64,000 nucleotides of DNA, taken from the NCBI GenBank assembly GCA_944323935.1, contig CALUUJ010000001.1:124001-188000 (forward strand), in the 5' to 3' direction. The number at the start of each line of letters is the position of its first letter. The first letter of the stretch is position 1. Positions 1 to 6,909 of the stretch are shown here, piece by piece. This stretch comes from Candidatus Gastranaerophilales bacterium (GTDB taxonomy: Bacteria > Cyanobacteriota > Vampirovibrionia > Gastranaerophilales > Gastranaerophilaceae). Below the pieces are notes generated by a model. That model was not told where the DNA came from, ran no database searches, and saw only the letters and a program-made list of their open reading frames with translations. Position numbers and translations under genes: made by a program.

Positions 1-714
1 AAAATGTTTTTTGACATATTCAAAACCTTCTTTTTCAATAAGTTCTATTAGCCCCTTATTTCCTCCATGTCCATTTGAAATGTAATTATTCCACCTAGAA
101 AGCAACATTCCATTATCACTTGTAGCGGAGCCAACATAAAGTTTTCCATTATTAGTATCGGTAATCAGATAAACAGCTTTTTGATTTTGTAATGCAGCCA
201 CCCAATCTTTTTTATGAGCATTAATTATTGTATGTAATTGCCAATAAGATAATTTCACATTATCATAGCCTGGAAAATCTTCACCATCAAAAACATCTGG
301 CAAAATTTGATTAATGACAAATTTTTCTTGAATATTTTCATAGTAACAACATTGGGCTTGATGGTCTTTGTGATAAGTAACAATTATTCTGCCAAAATAA
401 GGTTTGTATTCTTCTAACTCTACACCTTCATAATTTACACCATTGTTTATATCAAATTCATTTACTACTTTTTTGATTGTAGTTAATAACCATCTGTTTT
501 GTGCTATTTTTAAAAAACAAACTGCAATATCGCCTACATTAAAGTTTCTAGTTTTCGTTCTCCAAAATAACCATGTATTATTAACTTCAATTGGATTTGA
601 TTTGTATAATTCCATTGGATCATCATAACCATTATATTGATTAAAACGAACTTTTACCCTATTATGATATTTTTTGCATAATTGTAAAAAATTTTCTAAT
701 AAAATTTCACTCAC
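1..714 (-). CDS. GIY-YIG family nuclease, C-terminus cut by window edge
   Basis: The reading frame is open from a GTG start at 714 to the left edge (238 codons seen), with GGAG seven bases upstream of the start. Residues 1-175 match nothing I recognise. From about residue 181 a GIY-YIG nuclease core begins: VYLI (181-184), LYVGS (192-196) and SRW with Arg207, the usual catalytic arginine, then a GHGGNKGL stretch. The metal-binding Glu that should follow lies beyond the edge. GIY-YIG enzymes cut DNA, and several restriction and homing enzymes use this fold. An N-terminal domain followed by GIY-YIG fits a restriction or defence nuclease better than UvrC or UPF0213. It lies 45 bases after the small repeat-protein gene, probably in one transcript. 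The nuclease fold is solid; the role is inference. Confidence 0.8.
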   Translation of the reverse strand, partial: MSEILLENFLQLCKKYHNRVKVRFNQYNGYDDPMELYKSNPIEVNNTWLFWRTKTRNFNVGDIAVCFLKIAQNRWLLTTIKKVVNEFDINNGVNYEGVELEEYKPYFGRIIVTYHKDHQAQCCYYENIQEKFVINQILPDVFDGEDFPGYDNVKLSYWQLHTIINAHKKDWVAALQNQKAVYLITDTNNGKLYVGSATSDNGMLLSRWNNYISNGHGGNKGLIELIEKEGFEYVKKHF

Positions 715-759
715 GATTATCTCCTTTTTATTTAACAATTGTTTTAATTTTGTTTGTTT

Positions 760-1074
760 TTATATCTTTTGTGGTTGTTGTGAAAATGATTTAAAATCTG
801 GTCTTAGTTCTATAATTTTTTTTGCTTGGAATGAATCATTTGCAAATACAATTATTTCAACTGCTGAACTACTTGTATTTACGTATATTTTTGCTTTATA
901 TCTCACTGGTATTGTTGATGAAGTTGCTTCAGTGGGATTAACTGCAAATGATTTAAAATACCAAAGTTTTTCAAATTCTTTTTTAGCTGAACTAGAATCA
1001 TTAGCATCAACTAATGTTAATATTGAGCTTCCACCACATTTTGCATTAATCTTAGCTTGATAAATTTTTGCCAT
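760..1074 (-). CDS. small protein built of two internal repeats, unknown function
   Basis: A 104-residue protein. The ATG at 1074 is chosen because AAAGGAG sits just upstream; the frame extends further but without a ribosome site. I do not recognise the family. The two halves are homologous: residues about 5-48 and 55-97 both read Y-x-A-K-I, then a Ser-rich turn, hydrophobic strand, A-N-D-S, A-K-K, E, and K-S-F-x-x-x-P. It looks like a tandem beta-alpha module. It has no signal peptide or membrane segment. It lies directly upstream of the GIY-YIG nuclease gene on the same strand and is divergent from the XRE regulator, so it may be an accessory or antitoxin-like partner of the nuclease. That role is a guess from position. 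Confidence 0.6.
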   Translation of the reverse strand: MAKIYQAKINAKCGGSSILTLVDANDSSSAKKEFEKLWYFKSFAVNPTEATSSTIPVRYKAKIYVNTSSSAVEIIVFANDSFQAKKIIELRPDFKSFSQQPQKI

Positions 1075-1116
1075 ACTTAACTCCTTTAGTTTCACTAATA
1101 CTATAACACTTGTTTC

Positions 1117-1122
1117 CGTCAA
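1117..1122 (-). promoter_or_regulatory. candidate -35 box for the repeat-protein/nuclease pair
   Basis: On the minus strand TTGACG (1117-1122) is followed after 16 bases by TATTAG, then by the AAAGGAG ribosome site of the 104-residue protein. An ACTAGAC repeat (1124-1130) abuts the -35 box on its upstream side, where an activator would bind. Confidence 0.4.
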
Positions 1123-1123
1123 A

Positions 1124-1170
1124 ACTAGACGTAACAAAATTTATAACTAGACTTTAAGTCCATACTAGAC
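1124..1170 (+). repeat. three ACTAGAC direct repeats, candidate operator
   Basis: ACTAGAC occurs at 1124-1130, 1146-1152 and 1164-1170, all in the same orientation, within the divergent promoter region. The middle copy overlaps GACTTTAAGTC (1150-1160), a perfect 5-bp inverted repeat around one base. That form, GACT-n3-AGTC, resembles the C-box bound by restriction-modification controller proteins. The likely binder is the adjacent XRE protein. Confidence 0.55.
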
Positions 1171-1182
1171 CGAGAGTATTAT
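1154..1182 (+). promoter_or_regulatory. candidate promoter of the XRE regulator
   Basis: TATTAT (1177-1182) lies 17 bases after a weak -35-like TTAAGT (1154-1159) that overlaps the palindrome. Transcription would start about 8 bases before the ATG at 1197. There is no ribosome site in that gap, so the message would be nearly leaderless, as is common for controller-protein genes. Confidence 0.4.
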
Positions 1183-1196
1183 AGCACAATATTATT

Positions 1197-1412
1197 ATGA
1201 TTGAGTTTAGTTGTAAGAAATTTGCAGATAATGTTAAGAAATACAGAGAAACAAAAGGCTATACTAAAAGTAAAATGGCAGAGTTAGTTGACTGCGACGT
1301 TTCCTATATAGGTAAGATTGAGCGTTCTGAAAAATATCCAAATCTTAAAATGATTTTTAAAATAGCTAAAGCCTTTGAAATCCCTGCAAAAGATTTATTC
1401 GATTTTGAATAA
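1197..1412 (+). CDS. small XRE-family HTH regulator, controller-protein-like
   Basis: A 71-residue protein that is almost entirely a Cro/C1-type helix-turn-helix. The HTH lies at about residues 17-45 (KSKMAELVDCDVSYIGKIER), followed by PNLKMIFKIAKAFEIPAKDLF, the typical last helices. The length and the IER...YP-L...IAKAFEIP pattern are those of controller (C) proteins of restriction-modification systems and of small phage-type repressors. It is divergent from the repeat-protein/GIY-YIG nuclease pair, with ACTAGAC repeats and a GACT-n3-AGTC palindrome between them. I infer it autoregulates and times nuclease expression. The HTH assignment is firm; the controller role is inference. Confidence 0.85.
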   Translation: MIEFSCKKFADNVKKYRETKGYTKSKMAELVDCDVSYIGKIERSEKYPNLKMIFKIAKAFEIPAKDLFDFE

Positions 1413-1575
1413 TAGATAATATAATTTTTTATTATTGTGTAAATTATACTGATTATTTGCTTGTTATCTTTTAAATATTTTTTGAAAATCGCCTAAAAAT
1501 AAGGTGTACTTTGAATAATATATAATTTATAAACAGCATTGCAAAATAGAAAAATATCAAATTCTAAAGTAATTT

Positions 1576-1842
1576 TTATGTTACATGGTGTCTATAGTCA
1601 GAAATTTCAAACTCAATTTCAAATAACAATAGTTTTAAAATTAATCCAAAGCCTATATGGTCAATATTCTTTAGTCTATAATTGGCATCAATACCAAATG
1701 AGAAAAATCCCCAATTCAAGTTGTTTTTATAAACTTGTATTAATACAGATACACCCTTGTATTCGGATAAACGATACTTTACAAACAGCGCAGAACAATC
1801 TTTATCATATTTTATTCGTAATTTTTTAGTTTTATTAAACAT
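1576..1842 (-). CDS. small protein of unknown function, phage/mobile-element flavour
   Basis: An 88-residue protein starting at an ATG at 1842 with GAGG six bases upstream. I cannot name the family. The C-terminal half (YRLKNIDHIGFGL, then alternating hydrophobics, then EISDYRHH) resembles short phage or plasmid proteins ending in a D-x-RHW motif, from memory only. The opposite strand holds an overlapping 96-codon frame; I prefer this one because of its ribosome site and more protein-like composition. It lies in the accessory stretch left of polA. Existence is moderately likely, function unknown. Confidence 0.45.
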   Translation of the reverse strand: MFNKTKKLRIKYDKDCSALFVKYRLSEYKGVSVLIQVYKNNLNWGFFSFGIDANYRLKNIDHIGFGLILKLLLFEIEFEISDYRHHVT

Positions 1843-1921
1843 GTAACCTCATTAACATTTTTTATTTATTATATCTTGCATTAATGTCAAAATATGACAT
1901 ATTAAATAATCAATTAAGTCT

Positions 1922-1993
1922 GTAGGTTGGGTTTGGCTGCTTTTTCCAAAATCTTTGATTTTGTGAAAAATGTCTGGTTTCCCATAATCCAAC
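1922..1993. repeat. imperfect inverted-repeat element, REP-like
   Basis: The inner stem is TTTTTC-CAAAATC (1941-1953) pairing with GATTTTG-t-GAAAAA (1957-1970) around a TTT loop, with one bulged base. Outer arms GTTGG (1926-1930) and CCAAC (1989-1993) also pair. The left end GTAGGTTGGGTTT recalls the ends of REP-type elements in many genomes. Only one copy is in this window, so repetition is not shown. Confidence 0.4.
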
Positions 1994-2043
1994 AAAAATG
2001 TATAATTTCACCTATTTACTTTTGGGTATGATATTGAATAAAA

Positions 2044-2072
2044 ATAAATTTAAATAAACATAAATTTAAATA
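2044..2072 (+). repeat. 13-bp direct repeat upstream of polA promoter
   Basis: ATAAATTTAAATA occurs at 2044-2056 and again at 2060-2072, a 16-base period, ending four bases before the polA -35 box. It may act as an AT-rich upstream promoter element or be simple low-complexity drift. Confidence 0.5.
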
Positions 2073-2075
2073 TGA

Positions 2076-2104
2076 TTGTTAAATAGCCCTAATTTTATTA
2101 AAAT
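2076..2104 (+). promoter_or_regulatory. polA promoter
   Basis: TTGTTA (2076-2081), a 17-base spacer, and TAAAAT (2099-2104). The polA ATG follows 25 bases after the -10 box, with GGGG as ribosome site. Confidence 0.6.
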
Positions 2105-2129
2105 AGAATAATAGATTTGGGGAATTTAA

Positions 2130-4997
2130 ATGTCTGATAAAAGTTTTATATTAATTGATGGTCACGCACTGGCATACAGATACTTCTTTGCACTTGAAAG
2201 AACAGGAATGAAAACATCAGATAACCAGCCGACCTGGGCTGTTTTTGGTTTTTTCAAAGCATTATTTGATTTATTACAAAATGATTCAATTAAACCTGAT
2301 GCAATTGCTGTTACTTTTGATGTTTCAAGACATACATACAGAACAGAAATGTTTGCTGATTATAAAGCAAACAGAGAAAGTATGCCTGATACTTTAAGAA
2401 GTCAAATAGCTTTAATTGTTGAAGGGCTTAATGCCTTAAATATACCAATTTATACAAAAGAAGGTTACGAAGCTGATGATGTAATTGGTACCATTTCTAC
2501 TAAAGCGAAACAAAAACATCATAAGACTTATATTTTGACAGGTGATAGAGATTCTTTTCAACTTGTAGACAGAGATGGCTACATAAAAGTTATAATGCCG
2601 TCTAAAGGTGAATTAATAGAATATGATTGGTATAAAGTATATGAAAAAATGGGAGTATACCCTTATCAAATAACCGACTATAAAGGTTTAAGCGGAGATA
2701 CTTCAGATAATATCCCCGGTATTAAAGGTATTGGCGAAAAAACTGCCTGTAAATTATTAAATAGGTTTGATAAACTTGAACAAATCTACGAAAATATCGA
2801 TAATATAACGGAAAAAGCATTAAATAAGAAATTGGTTGAAGGTAAAGATGTTGCTGTTTTAAGTAAAGAACTTGCTACAATTCAAAAAGATTTGGATATT
2901 AACTTTGATTTTGATTGTGCTAAATTGGAAATGCCTGATTATGATGCAGTAATTGAATTTTTCAAAAAAAATCAATTTTATAGCTTTTTAAAAAATTCTG
3001 ATAATTTGTTAAAACCTTTTAAAATAGCTTCTCTTTCGTCAGTTGTTGCGCCTGATTGTAAAGAAACAGTTCAAGTAAACCAGCAAGGACAAATGCATCT
3101 TGGTTTGGGAATTGGTAATCTATTGGTAAATCAATCTCATAAGGTATATAACCATGAGAAAAACATTGTTGATACTGAAGATAAGCTTGTTACTCTTGTT
3201 GAAAAATTAAAAGAACAAACAATTTTTTCTATTGATGTTGAAACTACAGGTATTAATCCATTAGAGTGTGACTTGGTTGGAATTTCAATTGCGTTTTCTG
3301 ATCAAATACAAGTAAAAAATAATAGAGTAAAGATAGATTCAAATAAAAGTGATTTGGTTCAGTCTTATTATATTCCGGTTTTTCATCTGGTAGGTCAACA
3401 GCTTGATTTGGAAGTTATTATAAATTATTTAGCTCCAATATTATCTGATAAAAATATTGCAAAAACATTGCAAAATGCAAAATTTGATTGGCACGTTTTA
3501 AAACATCACAATATGCCTTTAAATAATGTTATTTTTGACACAATGCTTGCAAGTTATATCAAAGACTCATCACGAAAACACGGATTAAAACAACAAGCCA
3601 GCGATTATCTTGATTATATTATGGTTGAGTATGATGAATTATTGAAAAACAGTTCGTCCTCTTTAACAATTGAAACAGTTCCTATTGAAGATGCCGCTTC
3701 TTATGCTTGTGATGATGCTTTTGCTACTTTACTCTTAACAAAGTATTGGCAAGAAAACTTAGATGAAAAAGAACTTGATTTGCTTTATGACATTGAAGTT
3801 CCTCTGACAATTGTACTTGCTGTTATGGAGGAAAACGGTGCAAGTATTGATGTAGAATATTTAAGTGTTATTGATAAAGAAATTAATGAAAAGTTATCTG
3901 TTATTGAAGAAAAAATTTATAACGAAGTTGGTGAAAGATTTAATATAAATTCGCCAAAACAAGTTGGAGATATGCTTTTTGGAAAAATGAACCTTAAAGC
4001 AAAGGGAATGAAATCAAAAACAGGATTTTCAACAAGTGCGAAAGTATTGGAAACATTAGCGGAAGAATATCAAGTAGCAAGAGATATTTTGGAACAAAGA
4101 CATCTTGCAAAATTAAAAAGCACTTATGTTGATACTCTTCCAGAACTAAGAAGTGTTAAAGACGGCAGAATTCATACAAGTTTTAACCAAACAATCACGA
4201 CAACAGGAAGATTATCTTCATCTAATCCTAATTTGCAAAATATTCCGATTAGAACTGAATTGGGAAATCGAATAAGAGGTGCATTTGTTGCTGAAAATAA
4301 AGAAAACCTGATAATTTCTGCGGATTATTCTCAAATTGAACTTAGACTGCTTGCACATATTTCTCGTGACGATAATTTAATAGAAGCTTTTTGTGATGAT
4401 GAAGATGTTCATAGTGCTACTGCCAGTAAGGTTTTTGAAGTGCCAATAGAACAAGTTACAAAAGAAATGCGTTCAAAAGCAAAGGCTGTTAATTTTGGTA
4501 TAGTATACGGTCAATCAAGATATGGCTTGGCTTCAAGTCTTGGAATTACTCCTTATGAAGCACAAGACTTTATAGACAGGTACTTTACTACATATCCTGA
4601 TGTAAAAAAATATATGGATGATACTATAAAGTTTGCTTATGCTCATGGGTATGTTGAAACTTTATACGGAAGAAAAAGATATTTGAGTTCAGGTCTGTTA
4701 AGTACAAACGGCAAAATACAAGAAGCTGCTCAAAGAGCTGCCATTAATGCTCCAATACAAGGAACTGCAGCTGATGTTATGAAACTTGCTATGGTTCGTT
4801 TACAAAATGACTTTGAAAAAAATAACATTAAGTCTAAAATAATCATACAAGTGCATGATGAACTCGTTATAGAAACAGTTAATACTGAAATAGAAGAGGT
4901 TAAATCTTTGGTAAAAAATGCTATGGAACTTAATCAGCCGTTTTTGGTTCCTTTAAAAGTAGATATTTATGCCGGTAAGTCTTGGATGGAGATTTAA
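2130..4997 (+). CDS. polA: DNA polymerase I
   Basis: A full-length 955-residue family A polymerase for Okazaki fragment processing and repair synthesis. The N-terminal 5'-nuclease domain (about 1-290) shows VTFDVSRHTYR, EADDVIGT, TGDRDSFQL and GLSGDTSDNIPGIKGIG. The 3'-5' exonuclease domain appears intact: SIDVETTG near residue 370 and a later AKFDWHVLKH, so proofreading is expected. The polymerase domain carries SADYSQIELR (about 730), KAVNFGIVYG (about 783) and the VHDEL catalytic motif (about 907). The gene has its own promoter and a GGGG ribosome site. The next gene overlaps its stop codon by one base (TAATG), so the two are cotranscribed. Confidence 0.98.
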   Translation: MSDKSFILIDGHALAYRYFFALERTGMKTSDNQPTWAVFGFFKALFDLLQNDSIKPDAIAVTFDVSRHTYRTEMFADYKANRESMPDTLRSQIALIVEGLNALNIPIYTKEGYEADDVIGTISTKAKQKHHKTYILTGDRDSFQLVDRDGYIKVIMPSKGELIEYDWYKVYEKMGVYPYQITDYKGLSGDTSDNIPGIKGIGEKTACKLLNRFDKLEQIYENIDNITEKALNKKLVEGKDVAVLSKELATIQKDLDINFDFDCAKLEMPDYDAVIEFFKKNQFYSFLKNSDNLLKPFKIASLSSVVAPDCKETVQVNQQGQMHLGLGIGNLLVNQSHKVYNHEKNIVDTEDKLVTLVEKLKEQTIFSIDVETTGINPLECDLVGISIAFSDQIQVKNNRVKIDSNKSDLVQSYYIPVFHLVGQQLDLEVIINYLAPILSDKNIAKTLQNAKFDWHVLKHHNMPLNNVIFDTMLASYIKDSSRKHGLKQQASDYLDYIMVEYDELLKNSSSSLTIETVPIEDAASYACDDAFATLLLTKYWQENLDEKELDLLYDIEVPLTIVLAVMEENGASIDVEYLSVIDKEINEKLSVIEEKIYNEVGERFNINSPKQVGDMLFGKMNLKAKGMKSKTGFSTSAKVLETLAEEYQVARDILEQRHLAKLKSTYVDTLPELRSVKDGRIHTSFNQTITTTGRLSSSNPNLQNIPIRTELGNRIRGAFVAENKENLIISADYSQIELRLLAHISRDDNLIEAFCDDEDVHSATASKVFEVPIEQVTKEMRSKAKAVNFGIVYGQSRYGLASSLGITPYEAQDFIDRYFTTYPDVKKYMDDTIKFAYAHGYVETLYGRKRYLSSGLLSTNGKIQEAAQRAAINAPIQGTAADVMKLAMVRLQNDFEKNNIKSKIIIQVHDELVIETVNTEIEEVKSLVKNAMELNQPFLVPLKVDIYAGKSWMEI

Positions 4998-5401
4998 TGA
5001 GGAAAATAATTTATATTTTATTTTGTTTAAGTATATTTTGTTCTCAACAAGTTTTAGCAGAGGACGTTGTCCCTTCTGCAACTGCAATAAGAACTATTCC
5101 TACAAGTTTGGATTTTGCTAAAACATACAGAACTTCTTCTGAAAATTTATTATATTTGTTATTATCTGCAATAAATGCACATAATTATTCTATTGAAGAA
5201 ATTCAATTTAAAACAGGAAGTGTATTGTTTAAAGCATATACAAAAGAGTTTATAGCTTCTGTTTCTGCTCAGGATGGTTATAATTCATTTATAAAAATAA
5301 TTCCAGCAGATAATGATTATAATTTTTCTCCGTCTTTAATACAGAAACTCCATGCTTATATTGAGAATAATGACTCGATTTCATTCCAAAAGATTTTATA
5401 A
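4997..5401 (+). CDS. small exported protein, unknown function
   Basis: A 134-residue protein. The ATG at 4997 overlaps the polA stop codon and is preceded by GGAG, so I prefer it over an ATG 15 bases upstream. Residues 1-23 form a classic signal peptide (MRKIIYILFCLSIFCSQQVLA) with cleavage predicted after VLA. The mature part is about 110 residues, mixed alpha/beta, with no cysteines and no motif I recognise. It is translationally coupled to polA, though an exported protein has no obvious link to DNA polymerase. It is followed by a strong terminator. Confidence 0.75.
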   Translation: MRKIIYILFCLSIFCSQQVLAEDVVPSATAIRTIPTSLDFAKTYRTSSENLLYLLLSAINAHNYSIEEIQFKTGSVLFKAYTKEFIASVSAQDGYNSFIKIIPADNDYNFSPSLIQKLHAYIENNDSISFQKIL

Positions 5402-5422
5402 GTTATAAAAATATATTCAATA

Positions 5423-5448
5423 AAAAAGAGCCAAATTTGGCTCTTTTT
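5423..5448. terminator. bidirectional terminator between polA and pyk units
   Basis: A perfect 26-base palindrome: AAAAAGAGCCAAA pairs with TTTGGCTCTTTTT, giving a GC-centred stem with A and T tracts on the two sides. It works for the plus-strand polA unit and the converging minus-strand pyk unit. Confidence 0.9.
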
Positions 5449-5456
5449 ATTTATTT

Positions 5457-6896
5457 TTATTGTGTCTCACCTATTTTATGAACTCTAATTGTATTGATTT
5501 TTCCTGTCATTAATTTTGGAACAGAATTTACAATTACAATATCATCTCCTTTTCTAAAACCAACCCTCTCGGTTAAAAGATCATCAATTTTATTAAAAAG
5601 AGCTTCATCCAGTACACTGTTACAGTTCTTGTCTACATATGTATATATACCCCAATATAAACTTAATTTTCTCGCTGTTACTTCTGAATTTGTGAATACA
5701 ATTATGGGTACTGAAGGTTTTAGCTTTGATATAATAGGTGGTGTATAGCCTGTTTCAGTGAAGATTAATATTGCGCTTGCACCTAATTTTTTTGCTATAT
5801 TAACCGCACTACTTGATATTGCTTGTGAAATTGGATTCAATTCTGCAATTAAGTCTATATCGTAGTCTGTTTTAATAAATTGGCTGTTTTCAACTTTATT
5901 TGATATGCAAGACATCATTTCAACTGCTTCAACAGGATATTTCCCTGCTGCAGTTTCGCCTGATAACATAATTGCATCAGTTCCGTCATATATGGCATTT
6001 GCTATATCATTTGCTTCTGCTCTTGTTGGAATTGGTTCTTCCATCATAGATTCAAGCATTTGAGTTGCTACAATACAAGGTTTTTTATGAATATTAGTTA
6101 GCCTGATAATCTCTTTTTGTGCAATTGGAACTTCCTGGGGTGACATCTCTATTCCTAAATCACCTCTTGCAACCATAATTCCATCTGCTTCTTTTACAAT
6201 TTCTTCAAGGTTTTCAACAGCTTGAGGTTTCTCTATTTTTGCGATAATAGGAATTTCTTTATCTCCATAGGCTTTTGTATAATATCTTGCACATTTTATA
6301 TCTTCTGCTTTTCTTACAAAAGAAAGTGCTATGTAATCGGCATTTTGTTCTAAGGCAAATTTTATATATTGTTTATCCTTTTGTGTTACAGCTTCTAAAC
6401 TTGCTTGTACCCCGGGAATATTTATACCTTTTCTTGGTTTTATTAAAGTACCATGCTCAACTTTGGTATAAACTTTTGTATCTATTACTTTTTCTACTCT
6501 CAGACCTACTCGGCCATCATCTAATAAGATTTTTTCACCGACAGTTACATCATTAGCTATTCCTTTATAATCAACAGGAATTATTCCGTCCTTTATTTCA
6601 TCGGTATGTTCAAGTATTATTTCTTGACCTTTTTTTATTTCTATTGGTTCCGGAATTTGTCCTACACGAATCTTTGGACCTTGTAAATCTATCAATATTG
6701 GTATGTTTTGGTTTAGTTCTTCACTTACTTGTCTTATTATTTTTATTTTTTCAGCGTGTTCTTCTTTTTCCCCATGCGAGGTGTTAATTCTGAACATTGA
6801 AACACCAGCTAAAGCAAGCTTTTTTATTGTTTCATAATCACTGCTTGATGGACCAAGTGTTGCTACTATCTTTGTTTTGTTTTTTGTTTTATTCAT
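5457..6896 (-). CDS. pyk: pyruvate kinase
   Basis: A 479-residue protein of normal length for the family; converts phosphoenolpyruvate and ADP to pyruvate and ATP. Visible motifs include MFRINTSHG near residue 35, the active-site signature PIIAKIEKPQAV with catalytic Lys near 222, VARGDLGIE for Mg2+/substrate binding, and ATQMLESM. The C-terminal allosteric domain (about 350-479) is present. There is no extra C-terminal PEP-utiliser-like domain as in many Bacillus enzymes. It follows lpd by 13 bases on the same strand, so the two form an operon ending at the terminator at 5423-5448. Confidence 0.97.
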   Translation of the reverse strand: MNKTKNKTKIVATLGPSSSDYETIKKLALAGVSMFRINTSHGEKEEHAEKIKIIRQVSEELNQNIPILIDLQGPKIRVGQIPEPIEIKKGQEIILEHTDEIKDGIIPVDYKGIANDVTVGEKILLDDGRVGLRVEKVIDTKVYTKVEHGTLIKPRKGINIPGVQASLEAVTQKDKQYIKFALEQNADYIALSFVRKAEDIKCARYYTKAYGDKEIPIIAKIEKPQAVENLEEIVKEADGIMVARGDLGIEMSPQEVPIAQKEIIRLTNIHKKPCIVATQMLESMMEEPIPTRAEANDIANAIYDGTDAIMLSGETAAGKYPVEAVEMMSCISNKVENSQFIKTDYDIDLIAELNPISQAISSSAVNIAKKLGASAILIFTETGYTPPIISKLKPSVPIIVFTNSEVTARKLSLYWGIYTYVDKNCNSVLDEALFNKIDDLLTERVGFRKGDDIVIVNSVPKLMTGKINTIRVHKIGETQ

Positions 6897-6909
6897 CTTT
6901 TATTATCCT

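Larger units (their letters stand above)
1843..2129. other. 287-base gap before polA: repeats, hairpin and polA promoter
   Basis: No gene is visible here. The gap holds a hairpin element (1922-1993), a 13-bp AT-only direct repeat (2044-2056 and 2060-2072) and the polA promoter. It marks the change from the accessory left end to the housekeeping genome. Confidence 0.6.

Noticed and set aside
443..1060. Plus-strand frames opposite the nuclease and repeat-protein genes
   Set aside because: They are shadows of the minus-strand genes, with no ribosome sites and hydrophobic, low-quality translations.
1539..1829. 96-codon plus-strand frame opposite the 88-residue gene
   Set aside because: No ribosome site; the minus-strand frame has GAGG at the right distance and a more protein-like composition.
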